64,000 nucleotides of DNA. Source: Sphingobium scionense. GTDB taxonomy: Bacteria; Pseudomonadota; Alphaproteobacteria; Sphingomonadales; Sphingomonadaceae. The position numbers were made by a program, and so were the translations under genes. Every line of letters begins with the position of its first letter. The first letter of the stretch is position 1. The stretch lies in the NCBI RefSeq assembly GCF_014197035.1, contig NZ_JACIEU010000001.1, positions 62,001 through 126,000 of the forward strand. Reading direction: 5' to 3'. Below, one piece after another: positions 49,090 to 59,608 of the stretch. Below the pieces are notes generated by a model, which did no database searches, was not told the DNA's origin, and saw only the letters and a list, made by a program, of their open reading frames with translations.

Positions 49090-49756
49090 ATGTCCGGCAT
49101 TGTCGTCCAGAATATCGAACGGGCGGACCTGTCCGTCATCGATGGCCTCGCCAAGGCGGGCGTCGCCACCGTCCATGAAGCCCAGGGCCGCAAGGGCCTG
49201 CTCGCCCCCTATATGCGCCCCATCTATCCGGGCGCCCGCATCGCCGGCAGCGCGGTGACGATCTCCGCCCCGCCGGGCGACAACTGGATGGTCCATGTCG
49301 CGATCGAGCAGTTGAAGGAAGGCGACATATTGCTGCTCGCCCCGACCAGTCCCTGCACCGACGGCTATTTCGGCGACCTGCTCGCCACCTCCGCCCAGGC
49401 ACGGGGTTGTCGTGGCCTCATCATCGACGCGGGCGTGCGCGACGTGCGCGACCTCAAACAGATGAACTTCCCGGTCTGGTCCAAGGCGGTCCATGCCCAG
49501 GGCACGATCAAGGGCACCTTGGGATCGGTCAACATCCCGGTCGTGTGCGCCAATGCGCTGGTCAATCCGGGTGACGTCATCATCGCCGACGATGACGGCG
49601 TGTGCATCGTGCCGCGCGCCGATGCCGCCGCCGTGCTGGAAAAAGCGCAGGGCCGCGAAGCCGCCGAGGAAGCCAAACGCGTCCGCCTGGCCGCCGGGGA
49701 ACTGGGCCTCGACATCTACAATATGCGCCCGCGCCTGCAGGAAATGGGCCTGAAAT

Positions 49757-49764
<8 letters not shown>
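49090..49764 (+). CDS. ligK: 4-carboxy-4-hydroxy-2-oxoadipate aldolase
   Basis: Last step of the pathway: splits 4-carboxy-4-hydroxy-2-oxoadipate into pyruvate and oxaloacetate, and can also decarboxylate oxaloacetate. It is a 224-residue class II aldolase of the HMG/CHA (RraA-like) family with [20 protein letters not shown], the phosphate/substrate loop [12 protein letters not shown], and the metal motif [12 protein letters not shown] (R and D). The start at 49090 has GGAGAAGG upstream and matches the family N-terminus; the in-frame ATG at 49030 lies in the promoter region. It overlaps ligU by eight bases. Confidence 0.93.
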
Positions 49765-51705
<1,941 letters not shown>

Positions 51706-51732
51706 GGCCACAGCCGGTTTCCAACCAGCGCA

Positions 51733-51756
51733 CGGCCGCTCCATCGGGAGCGGCCG
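51733..51756 (+). terminator. Terminator hairpin of the ligKUI operon
   Basis: CGGCCGCTCC pairs perfectly with GGAGCGGCCG around ATCG, followed by GTTGCATTTGC. The T-run is weak. A second 9-bp inverted repeat (GCATTTGCG and complement, 51760-51789) follows directly. Confidence 0.6.
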
Positions 51757-51802
51757 GTTGCATTTGCGCAACATGCCTTTCGCAAATGCAAGTCAACAGA
51801 AT

Positions 51803-51824
51803 TGCGAACGAATATCAATATCGC
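51803..51824 (+). promoter_or_regulatory. Fur-like box upstream of the siderophore-type receptor
   Basis: The AT-rich segment from TGCGAACGAA to CAATATCGC resembles the interrupted GATAAT/ATTATC palindrome of Fur sites. It lies 38 bases before the receptor ATG in otherwise GC-rich DNA. Confidence 0.45.
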
Positions 51825-51861
51825 TATGGGCGCCCCATAACCGAGTCACGGGGGATCCCAT

Positions 51862-53931
51862 ATGAAGAAGTTCATCGCATTGAGCGGCGCGGCCCTGATC
51901 GCGCTGTGCCATGGCACCGCCTGGTCGGCAGAGGCGGCCGCTGCGGACGCCCCCCGCACTGACGAAGACAGCATCGTCGTCACCGCCGCGACCACCGGGT
52001 CCAAGACGGACACCGCGCTGGTCGAGCTGCCCCAGCCGATCAAGGTCATCACGTCCGAACAATATCTGTCACAGGGTGCGATCAGCATCAGCGACACGGT
52101 GAAATATGCCGCCGGCGTGCTGGCCAATCCCTATGGCCGCGATACCCGCGTCGACGGTTTCAACGTGCGTGGCCTGGATGCGCTGCAGTTCCGCGACGGC
52201 ATGCGCGACATCTTCAGCTATTATGCGTCGATCACGTCGGACCCCTATAATTTCTCGCGCGTGGAAATCCTGCGCGGTCCGGCATCGGTGCTGTTCGGCC
52301 AGGGGTCGATCGGCGGCCTGGTCAACCTGGTCAGCAAGACGCCCGATTTCACCACGCGCGGCGAACTCAACCTCGTCTATGGCAGCTATGACCGCAAGGA
52401 AGCGATGGGCGACGTCAATGTCGCGCTGGCCGACAATCTGGCGGTGCGCTTCGTCGGCCGCGTCCGCGACGCCGACACCTATGTCGACCATGTCCCCGAC
52501 GACCGCGTGATGTTCGCGCCCTCGATCCGCTGGCAGCCGACCCCGGATACCGACATCGTGCTGACCGGCCTCTATCAGGAGGATGATACCGGTTCGACGT
52601 CGCAGTTCCTGCCGATCGTCGGCACTTTCATGCCCAACAATGTCGCGGGCGAGCAGCTGGATCGCTACACTTTCGTCGGCAAGGCCGGCTGGGATCGCTA
52701 TGATGGCCGGTCGCTGCAGGGCGGTGGCTCCATCACCCATCGCTTTTCGGACAATATCAAGCTGAACCTCAAGGCGCGCTATATCGACAGCGACCTGGAA
52801 TATAACACCCATTATGCCGACAGCTATTCCAACCCGCAGGATCCCTTCTCGGTCTATGGCACCGACGGGCGCACCATCGCGCTGACGGCCGACGCCAGCG
52901 ACGCGCGGATGAACGTCTTTTCGACCGACAACAACGTCCAGTTCAATTTCAACACCGGTGCCAATATCGAGCACAAGCTGCTGGTCGGTATCGACTATAG
53001 CTGGAACAAGGTGTCCAAGCGTTATGCCGGCGGCTATGAACTGGTCGACCTTTACGACATCGATTATGATGCGCTGGCGACCTATGATCCGACCGGTCCG
53101 TTCACCAGCGACAGCCAGAAGCAGCTGGGCGTCTATGTCCAGGACCAGATCCGCTTCTATGACCGGGTATCGGTCGTGCTGGGCGCCCGCCGCGATCGCG
53201 TGACCGGTTCTTCGGGCCAGAAGGACAATGCCACCACCTTCCGCGCCGGCATCATCGGCGAAATCGGCGCCGGCATCTCGCCCTTCTTCAGCTACACCGA
53301 AAGCTTCCTGCCGGTCGCCGGCCGGATCGACAATGGCGATGGCAGCTATGGCGATGCCTACAAGCCGCAGACCGGCACCCAATATGAAGCCGGCGTGAAG
53401 TGGCAGCCGGCGCCCAGCACCCTGGTCACCGCCACCGTTTTCAAGATCAAGGAGCGCAACCGCGTCCTCTATCTCGCCGCCGGCGGCACGACCCAGTCGG
53501 GCGTGCTGAACACCAAGGGTTTCGAGATCGAGGCGAGCCACACCCTGCCCGGCAATTTCGAGCTGCTGGCCAATTATGGCTATTCGAAGCTGAAGTCGGA
53601 AACCAACACCAGCCTCGACTATATGCCGCGCCACACCGCATCGCTCTGGTCCACCAAGACCTTCGGCCTGGCCGACGAGGCGCAACTGCGGCTGGGCGGC
53701 GGCGTCGTCTATAGCGGCAAGAGCGTGTCGACCAGTTCGATCTGGTCGATCGTCACGCCGTCGCGCACCACCGTCGACGCGCTGGCGGAAATCACCTGGC
53801 AGGACTGGCGTTTCGCGCTCAACGCGACCAACCTGCTCAACAAGAAATTCTACGCGTCCTGCCTGGCGCGTGGCGACTGCTTCATGGGCGCGCCGCGCAA
53901 CGTCATGGGCACGGTCGGCTTCCGTTTCTGA
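51862..53931 (+). CDS. TonB-dependent siderophore-type receptor
   Basis: A 689-residue outer-membrane transporter. It has a signal peptide (cleavage near SAEA), a TonB box EDSIVVTAATTG near 36-47, plug blocks LPQPIKVITSEQYL, FNVRGLDALQFRDGMRD and VEILRGPASVLFGQGSIGGL of the FhuA/FoxA siderophore class, and a barrel ending NVMGTVGFRF. The start has GGGGGAT upstream. A Fur-like box precedes it and a DUF4198 periplasmic protein follows after 11 bases. Both suggest metal-complex uptake and not aromatic uptake, although the gene directly follows ligI. A paired cysteine (SCLARGDCFMG) near the C-terminus may form a disulfide. Confidence 0.85.
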   Translation: MKKFIALSGAALIALCHGTAWSAEAAAADAPRTDEDSIVVTAATTGSKTDTALVELPQPIKVITSEQYLSQGAISISDTVKYAAGVLANPYGRDTRVDGFNVRGLDALQFRDGMRDIFSYYASITSDPYNFSRVEILRGPASVLFGQGSIGGLVNLVSKTPDFTTRGELNLVYGSYDRKEAMGDVNVALADNLAVRFVGRVRDADTYVDHVPDDRVMFAPSIRWQPTPDTDIVLTGLYQEDDTGSTSQFLPIVGTFMPNNVAGEQLDRYTFVGKAGWDRYDGRSLQGGGSITHRFSDNIKLNLKARYIDSDLEYNTHYADSYSNPQDPFSVYGTDGRTIALTADASDARMNVFSTDNNVQFNFNTGANIEHKLLVGIDYSWNKVSKRYAGGYELVDLYDIDYDALATYDPTGPFTSDSQKQLGVYVQDQIRFYDRVSVVLGARRDRVTGSSGQKDNATTFRAGIIGEIGAGISPFFSYTESFLPVAGRIDNGDGSYGDAYKPQTGTQYEAGVKWQPAPSTLVTATVFKIKERNRVLYLAAGGTTQSGVLNTKGFEIEASHTLPGNFELLANYGYSKLKSETNTSLDYMPRHTASLWSTKTFGLADEAQLRLGGGVVYSGKSVSTSSIWSIVTPSRTTVDALAEITWQDWRFALNATNLLNKKFYASCLARGDCFMGAPRNVMGTVGFRF

Positions 53932-53942
53932 GGAGAGAGACT

Positions 53943-54575
53943 ATGCTGAAATGGACTAGTGCGCTGCTGGCGATCGCCTGCCTGCCCGTGATGGCGCAGG
54001 CGCATGAAGTGTGGGTCGAGCGTGACGGCGCCGGCCCGGCCCGCATCTATCTGGGCGAACCGGGCGATCCGCTGCCCGAAGGCGGCGACCCCGAGTTCGA
54101 GAAGCTGAAGGCGCCCAAGCTGGTGCCTGCATCCTCCGCCGCGCAAGTGCGCAAGGCCGGCTATATCGAGGTCGCCGTGCCCGCCGGTGACGTGCGCGTG
54201 ATCGACGACAGCGTGTTCGATCCCTGGGGCGAGGACGGCAAGAAGGAAGGCGTGATCTATTATGCGCGCGCCGGCCGCAGCGAGGCCAAGGCGGGGATGC
54301 CGCTGGAAATCGTGCCGACCGCTGCGGGCGCCAACAGCTTCACGCTGGTCCGCGACGGCAAGCCGCTTGCCGGGGTCAAGGTGACCGCGATCTCGCCCGA
54401 CAAATGGTCGAAGGGCTTCGTCACCGACGCCCAGGGCCGCGTGACCCTGCCGATCAAGGAAAAGGGCCGCTACATCCTGACCGCGACGCAGGAGGAAAAG
54501 GGCGACCTCAGCCTGCGCGGGGCCAAGGTGGCGACGCTCTACAACATCGCCACGCTGACCTTCGTCAATAATTGA
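53943..54575 (+). CDS. DUF4198 periplasmic protein
   Basis: A 210-residue exported protein (signal peptide ending MAQA, then HEVWVERDG) of the DUF4198 family, related to the periplasmic parts of nickel/cobalt uptake systems. The N-terminal histidine just after the cleavage site is typical and may bind metal. The C-terminal half has an immunoglobulin-like pattern (PLAGVKVTAISPDKWSKGFV, TDAQGRVTLPIKEKGRYIL). It lies 11 bases after the receptor, with GGAGAGAG upstream, so the two form one transcription unit for import of a metal or metal complex. Confidence 0.82.
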   Translation: MLKWTSALLAIACLPVMAQAHEVWVERDGAGPARIYLGEPGDPLPEGGDPEFEKLKAPKLVPASSAAQVRKAGYIEVAVPAGDVRVIDDSVFDPWGEDGKKEGVIYYARAGRSEAKAGMPLEIVPTAAGANSFTLVRDGKPLAGVKVTAISPDKWSKGFVTDAQGRVTLPIKEKGRYILTATQEEKGDLSLRGAKVATLYNIATLTFVNN

Positions 54576-54616
54576 GACCGGAGCGGCGCGGGCCATCGAC
54601 CCGCGCCGCCGTCTCA
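54574..54616. terminator. Bidirectional terminator hairpin
   Basis: CGGCGCGGG pairs with CCCGCGCCG around a 7-base loop, with outer GAGAC/GTCTC pairs, in the 38-base gap between convergent DUF4198 and P450 genes. No T-run. Confidence 0.5.
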
Positions 54617-56200
54617 AGCGGCGAGAGCCGCCAGATCGGCATCCAGCGCGTCGAGCGCCGCATCGGTGAACTGCGACGGTGCAAAGGGCTGGATCGCGCG
54701 GAGCGTCATGCCCCTCGCCATGGCGATGCGCTGGTCATCGGCCACGCCGGGAAAATAGCGATCGAGCAGGCTGCGCGTCTGCGGATCGGCCAGCAGCACG
54801 CCGATCTTCGTGCGAGCGGTCGACAGCATTTCGTCCTGCGGTTCCGCCTGCGGTTGCGGCTTTTGCCCCGCAACGGGGAACGCCCCTGCCCCTGCCTCTG
54901 CCTGGTCGGCCAGCGCGGCGGCCGATGGCGTCAGGGTCAGATGCAGATCGGCCAGCCCGCGAATAATGAAGCTCGGCTCGAAATACAGGTCGCGGGCACC
55001 GGGCGGGCCATGGCGGGCCGGGTCGAGTTCGATCGCGCTGCTATGCTCCAGAAATTTCTCCAGGATGATCCGCACCTCGACACGGGCAAGCGGCGCGCCG
55101 GCACAGACATGCTTGCCCCGGCCGAAGGCGACATGCTCGCGGATACGGGGACGATCCAGTTGCAGATCGGCCGGCCCCGCCCAGCGCGCAGGATCGCGAT
55201 TGGCCGCCGCCAGTGCCAGCAATATGCAGGTGCCCGCTGGCACCGCCCGATCGCCGATCCGGGTATCGCGCCGCGCGACCCGCGCCGTCTGCTTGCTCGA
55301 TCCCTCGATCCGCAGCACCTCCTCGATCAAGGCCGGGATCAGCGCCGGGTCAGCGCGCAGCTGGTCCTGAAGGCCCGGCTGATCGACAATATAGCGCATG
55401 GCGTTGCCCAGCAGCTTGGCGCTGGTGTCCTGACCGGCGCCGAACAGGAAGGTGGCGAGATTGACGATCTCCGCCACGCTGGGGGTGGTCCCGTCGGCAT
55501 ATTTGGCCAGCGCCAGCTCGGTCAATATATCCTCGCGCGGATGACGCCGCCGATCCTCGACATAGGCGGCGAAATAGGAGCCCATGACGATCAGCGGATG
55601 CCCCTCCCCCGCATAGTCATTGTCCGCCGCGTCCAGGCTGCCGGGCGGCGGTGCGGCATCGATCAGGTCCATGAAGCGCTGGCGATCCTCCGCCGGCACG
55701 CCCAGCAGATCCGCGATCACCAGGGTGACGAAGGGGGTGGCGATGTCCCGGATCAGTTCGGCGCGCCCCTGCGCCACCGCCTGGCGCACCAGATGGTCCG
55801 AATAATCCGATATGAAACGCTCATTCGCCTTCAGGCGAGAGGGAGTGAACAGCCGGTTGACCAGCCCGCGCAACATTGTGTGGGGCATGTCGTCCAGCCC
55901 GACCAGCATCGTGCCGCCGGGAAAATCGGGCCGGTGCGCTTCGAGCTGCGCGCTGATGTCGCTGCCCTGCGGCACGAAAGGCAAGGGGGCCGCCGCCCCC
56001 TGTAGTGCGTTGACGGCGGAAAAATCCTGGGCATTGGCGAGGACTTCGAGCGTTTCCGCAAAGCCCGTGACGATCAGATAGTCGCGCCCCGGCGGCTGAT
56101 AGACCGGGCCATGTGCCCGGACCGCCTCGAAAAAGGCGTAGGGATCCTGCAATATGCCGCGATCGGTGAAATAGTCGCGCGCCTCCAGTGCCACCATCAT
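54614..56200 (-). CDS. Cytochrome P450 with C-terminal helical extension
   Basis: A soluble bacterial P450 of 528 residues. The I-helix is FLFGAGQDTSAKLLG, the E-x-x-R pair is in EEVLRIEG, and the haem ligand is C366 in FGRGKHVCAGAPLAR. The normal P450 fold should end near 415-420; about 110 extra residues follow: an alanine/proline/glutamine linker and a small helical domain (for example KIGVLLADPQTRSLLDRYFP, then IAMARGMTLRAIQPFAP). The start at 56200 follows GGGAGAGAG; the frame upstream is not coding-like. It is downstream of the valine genes on the same strand, 97 bases after mmsB. No ferredoxin or reductase gene is near. The substrate is unknown. Confidence 0.85.
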   Translation of the reverse strand: MMVALEARDYFTDRGILQDPYAFFEAVRAHGPVYQPPGRDYLIVTGFAETLEVLANAQDFSAVNALQGAAAPLPFVPQGSDISAQLEAHRPDFPGGTMLVGLDDMPHTMLRGLVNRLFTPSRLKANERFISDYSDHLVRQAVAQGRAELIRDIATPFVTLVIADLLGVPAEDRQRFMDLIDAAPPPGSLDAADNDYAGEGHPLIVMGSYFAAYVEDRRRHPREDILTELALAKYADGTTPSVAEIVNLATFLFGAGQDTSAKLLGNAMRYIVDQPGLQDQLRADPALIPALIEEVLRIEGSSKQTARVARRDTRIGDRAVPAGTCILLALAAANRDPARWAGPADLQLDRPRIREHVAFGRGKHVCAGAPLARVEVRIILEKFLEHSSAIELDPARHGPPGARDLYFEPSFIIRGLADLHLTLTPSAAALADQAEAGAGAFPVAGQKPQPQAEPQDEMLSTARTKIGVLLADPQTRSLLDRYFPGVADDQRIAMARGMTLRAIQPFAPSQFTDAALDALDADLAALAA

Positions 56201-56297
56201 CTCTCTCTCCCATGCTGCCGTCACGCGCGCAGGAGCGATCGCGCAACCACATATGATACACAGTAGATCATATGTGGTTGCAGTCAAGTCAGGGATG

Positions 56298-57185
56298 TCA
56301 GGCCGCCGCGCCCTTGAGGAAGCGGATCATGGAGGAGAAATCCTTCGCGCCCGCGCCGCTGTTGACGAGCGCCTGGTAGAGCGACTCTGCCGCCGCCCCC
56401 ATCGGCACGCTGGCGTCAACGCCATGGGCGGCCTCCACCGCAAGCTTCAGATCCTTGAGCATCAGCGCATTGGCAAAGCCGCCCTCATAATCGCGGTCGG
56501 CCGGCGTTTCCGGGCCGACGCCGGGCACCGGACAATAGCTGGTCATCGACCAGCTCTGCCCCGACGCCTTTGATGAAATGTCGAAGAAGGTCTGGAGATC
56601 GAGGCCCAGTTTTTCGGCGAGGGCGAAGGCTTCGCAGGTGGCGACCATGGTGGCGCCCAGCAGCATGTTGTTGACGATCTTCGCCGCCTGCCCCGCGCCC
56701 GCCGCGCCGGCATGGATCACGGCCTTGCCCATCGCCTGCAAGATCGGTTCGGCGCGGGCGAAGGCGGCATCTTCGCCACCCACCATGAAGGTCAGGGTGC
56801 CGCCATTGGCCGCCGCAATGCCGCCCGACACCGGCGCATCGACCATGGCGAGGCCGTGTTCGGCCGCCTGTTCGATGACGGCGCGGGCGGAGGCGACGTC
56901 GATGGTCGAACAGTCGATCAGCAGCGTGTCCGGTCCGACCGCGCCCAGCAATTGCTCGCCATAGACGGCGCGGACATGCTTGCCGGCGGGCAACATGGTG
57001 ACGACGATGCTGACACCCGTAACCGCATCCGCCGCCGATGCCGCGCGCGTGCAGCCAGCCGCTTCGGCGCGGGCCAGCGCAGCTTCGGACAGGTCGAAGG
57101 CGGTGACAGCGTGGCCCGCCTTCACCAGATTGGCGGCCATGCCGCCGCCCATATTGCCCAGGCCGATGAAGCCGATGCTGCTCAT
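56298..57185 (-). CDS. mmsB: 3-hydroxyisobutyrate dehydrogenase
   Basis: Oxidises 3-hydroxyisobutyrate to methylmalonate semialdehyde in valine breakdown. The 295-residue protein has the NAD motif GFIGLGNMGGGMAANLVKAG, the substrate motif DAPVSGGIAAANGGTL, and the catalytic lysine in GQAAKIVNNMLLG. A strong ribosome site (AAGGAGAGGA) precedes the ATG. A TATAAT-like hexamer (57203-57208, minus strand) lies just upstream, between the gene and a large palindromic element, so a separate promoter is possible. Confidence 0.92.
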   Translation of the reverse strand: MSSIGFIGLGNMGGGMAANLVKAGHAVTAFDLSEAALARAEAAGCTRAASAADAVTGVSIVVTMLPAGKHVRAVYGEQLLGAVGPDTLLIDCSTIDVASARAVIEQAAEHGLAMVDAPVSGGIAAANGGTLTFMVGGEDAAFARAEPILQAMGKAVIHAGAAGAGQAAKIVNNMLLGATMVATCEAFALAEKLGLDLQTFFDISSKASGQSWSMTSYCPVPGVGPETPADRDYEGGFANALMLKDLKLAVEAAHGVDASVPMGAAAESLYQALVNSGAGAKDFSSMIRFLKGAAA

Positions 57186-57218
57186 GTCCGTCCTCTCCTT
57201 TTATTATATCAGAATCTG

Positions 57219-57357
57219 TTTGGAAAATGCGCGGAAGAGCGCATTTTCGATGCGGCACCAGCCCGCACCCCCACCCGACCGCCCAGACATGGTACCCTGA
57301 TGGGCGGTCGGGTGGGGGTGCGGGCCGGTGCGGATGCGCCAGCGGCGCATTTCCAAA
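57219..57357. repeat. 139-bp palindromic element (REPIN-like) inside the valine operon
   Basis: The centre is a 31-bp inverted repeat with one mismatch (arms 57255-57285 and 57301-57331, core CACCCCCACCCGACCGCCCA, 15-base loop). Outside it, each flank has its own smaller palindrome (ATGCGC...GCGCAT) and the ends match as TTTGGAAA and TTTCCAAA. It fills the gap between mmsB and the hydrolase gene. No coding frame. Confidence 0.75.
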
Positions 57358-57364
57358 TACACTC

Positions 57365-58429
57365 TCAGGCGTCGACCGCCGCCTTGGGCAGCGGCGTCCA
57401 GCGCTCGCCGTCCGGCAGCGGCGCGAAGATCGCGTCGACCAGCTGGTCGGTCACCGCCTCCACCGTCGGCGGGTTCCAGCGCGGCTGGTTGTCCTTGTCG
57501 ACGATCAGCGCACGCACGCCTTCGACAATGTCGGGGCGGGCGATGATGCGGCAGGCGAGATCATATTCCATCGCCATATTGTCGACGAAGCGGGTCAGGC
57601 GGCTGGCCTGCGCCAATTGCCGCAGCGCGACCTTCATCGTCTGGGGCGATTTGGTGTCGAGCGCGGCCAGTTGCGCCTGCGCCCAGTCCGATCCGTCGGC
57701 GCGCAGCGCGGCATAGATATCCTCCAGCCGGTCGCTGGCGAACAGCCGGTCGATATCCGGCAGGCGGGTGGCGAAATGGCTGTCGGGCGGGGTGACGGCG
57801 AAGCGCACCAGTACCGCGTCGATATCGGACGGGTCGGCGATGATCGCCGCCTTCGCCTCCTCCAGCCGATCGCTCGGCAGATAGTCGGTGGCAAGGCCGA
57901 GTGCGATCGCGTCCGCCCCGTCGATGCGCGCGCCGGTGACGGCGAGATAGCGGCCCGACCGACCCGGCAGGCGCGAAAGATACCAGCCGCCGCCGACATC
58001 GGGGAACAGGCCGATGCCGGTTTCGGGCATGGCATAGACGGTGCGTTCGGTCGCGACGCGATGGCGCGCCGGCTGGGCGATGCCAACGCCGCCGCCCATG
58101 GTGATGCCGTCCATGAAGGCGATCACCGGCTTGCCATAGGTGAAGAGCAGATGGTTCAGGCGATATTCGGTCGCGAAGAAATCGCGCGCGGCCAGATTGT
58201 CGCCGGCCGCGCTCTCCGCGATCAGGCGGATGTCGCCGCCGGCGCAGAAGCCGCGCCCTTCGGCATGGTCGATCATCACCGCGCGGATCGCCGGATCATC
58301 TTGCCAGGCGAGCAGCGCGTCGGTCATGGTCGCACACATGGCGCGGGTCAGCGCATGGATCGCCTTGGGCCGGTTCAGCCGCAGGCGGCCGACGCCGCCC
58401 TCCACCGCAATCAGCATATCGTCGGTCAT
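57365..58429 (-). CDS. 3-hydroxyisobutyryl-CoA hydrolase (enoyl-CoA hydratase family)
   Basis: Releases 3-hydroxyisobutyrate from its CoA ester in valine breakdown. The 354-residue crotonase-fold protein has the HIBCH-type blocks GRGFCAGGDIRLIAE, FMDGITMGGGVGIA, MPETGIGLFPDVGGGWYLSR and a long C-terminal part (SPQTMKVALRQLAQA, EYDLACRIIARPD), which separate it from plain enoyl-CoA hydratases of about 260 residues. ATG 58429 is chosen because AGGGGG lies five bases upstream; GTG 58435 is possible. It is 11 bases after the acyl-CoA dehydrogenase gene. Confidence 0.88.
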   Translation of the reverse strand: MTDDMLIAVEGGVGRLRLNRPKAIHALTRAMCATMTDALLAWQDDPAIRAVMIDHAEGRGFCAGGDIRLIAESAAGDNLAARDFFATEYRLNHLLFTYGKPVIAFMDGITMGGGVGIAQPARHRVATERTVYAMPETGIGLFPDVGGGWYLSRLPGRSGRYLAVTGARIDGADAIALGLATDYLPSDRLEEAKAAIIADPSDIDAVLVRFAVTPPDSHFATRLPDIDRLFASDRLEDIYAALRADGSDWAQAQLAALDTKSPQTMKVALRQLAQASRLTRFVDNMAMEYDLACRIIARPDIVEGVRALIVDKDNQPRWNPPTVEAVTDQLVDAIFAPLPDGERWTPLPKAAVDA

Positions 58430-58440
58430 GGTCACCCCCT

Positions 58441-59583
58441 TCAGGCCTTGAGCAGTTCGCGGGCGGTGATCATGCGCATGATCTCGTTCGTGCCCTCCAG
58501 GATGCGGTGGACGCGCAGGTCGCGCCAGATGCGCTCGACCGGATAGTCCATCAGATAGCCATAGCCGCCATGTAGTTGCAGCGCGCGGTCGGCCACGGCC
58601 GAACCGGTATCGGTCGCAAAGCGCTTGGCCATGGCGGCGAATTTGGTCTTGTCGGGCGCGCCCTCGCTCACCTTCGCCGCAGCGAGATAGAGCAGCGCGC
58701 GGGCGGCCTGAAGCTCGGTCTCCATATCGGCCAGGGTGAACTGGGTATTCTGGAAATCGGCGATCGCGCGGTCGAACTGGCGCCGGTCGCGGGTGTAATT
58801 GACCGCCTCATCCAGCGCGCGCTGGGCGCCGCCGAGCGAGCAGGCACCGATATTGAGACGGCCGCCGTCGAGCCCGGCCATGGCGATGGCAAAGCCCTGC
58901 CCCTCCGCGCCGACGCGATTGGCGACCGGCACGCGGACACCGTCGAAATTGACCTGGGCGGTGGGCTGCGAATGCCAGCCGAGCTTGCGCTCCTGCGCGC
59001 CGAAGCTGACGCCATCCATGTCCTTTTCGATCACCAGGCAACTGATGCCCCTGGGGCCATCCTCGCCGGTGCGGACCATCACGACATAGATGTCATTTTC
59101 GCCGCCGCCCGAAATGAACGCCTTGGAACCGGTGACGACATAATGGTCGCCGTCCCGGACTGCGCGGGTGCGCAGCGATGCCGCGTCGGAGCCGGCTGAG
59201 GGTTCGGTCAGGCAGTAGGAGGCGATCGTCTCGCAAGTGACGAGCGACGGGAGATAGCGCTGCTTGACCGCCTCGTCGCCGAAGCGATCGATCATCCAGG
59301 CAGCCATATTATGGATCGATATGAAGGCCGAGGTGGAGGGGCAGCCATAGGCCATCGCTTCCATGACGAGCGCCGATTCAAGCCGGCCAAGGCCGATGCC
59401 GCCGCTCTCCTCCGACACATAGATGGCGCCAAAGCCCAGTTCAGCGGCCTGACGGATGGTGTCGCGGGGGAAATGATGATCCTCGTCCCACCTGGCGGCA
59501 TGGGGCGTGATCGCATCCGCGGTGAAGCGCTGCGCCAGTTCCTGCACGGCGCGCTGCTCGTCGGTGAGGTCGAACTGGGTCAT
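58441..59583 (-). CDS. Isobutyryl-CoA dehydrogenase-type acyl-CoA dehydrogenase
   Basis: FAD enzyme of 380 residues that oxidises isobutyryl-CoA to methacrylyl-CoA. Acyl-CoA dehydrogenase blocks are YCLTEPSAGSDAASLRT, KAFISGGGENDIYVVMVRT, ALQLHGGYGYLMDYPVERIW and the catalytic region HRILEGTNEIMRMI. Branched-chain specificity is inferred from its place between mmsA and the 3-hydroxyisobutyryl-CoA hydrolase. The N-terminus (MTQFDLTDEQRAVQELA) is the usual family start. Confidence 0.88.
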   Translation of the reverse strand: MTQFDLTDEQRAVQELAQRFTADAITPHAARWDEDHHFPRDTIRQAAELGFGAIYVSEESGGIGLGRLESALVMEAMAYGCPSTSAFISIHNMAAWMIDRFGDEAVKQRYLPSLVTCETIASYCLTEPSAGSDAASLRTRAVRDGDHYVVTGSKAFISGGGENDIYVVMVRTGEDGPRGISCLVIEKDMDGVSFGAQERKLGWHSQPTAQVNFDGVRVPVANRVGAEGQGFAIAMAGLDGGRLNIGACSLGGAQRALDEAVNYTRDRRQFDRAIADFQNTQFTLADMETELQAARALLYLAAAKVSEGAPDKTKFAAMAKRFATDTGSAVADRALQLHGGYGYLMDYPVERIWRDLRVHRILEGTNEIMRMITARELLKA

Positions 59584-59608
59584 GGGGCTTGTCTCATTCT
59601 TTCAACTT

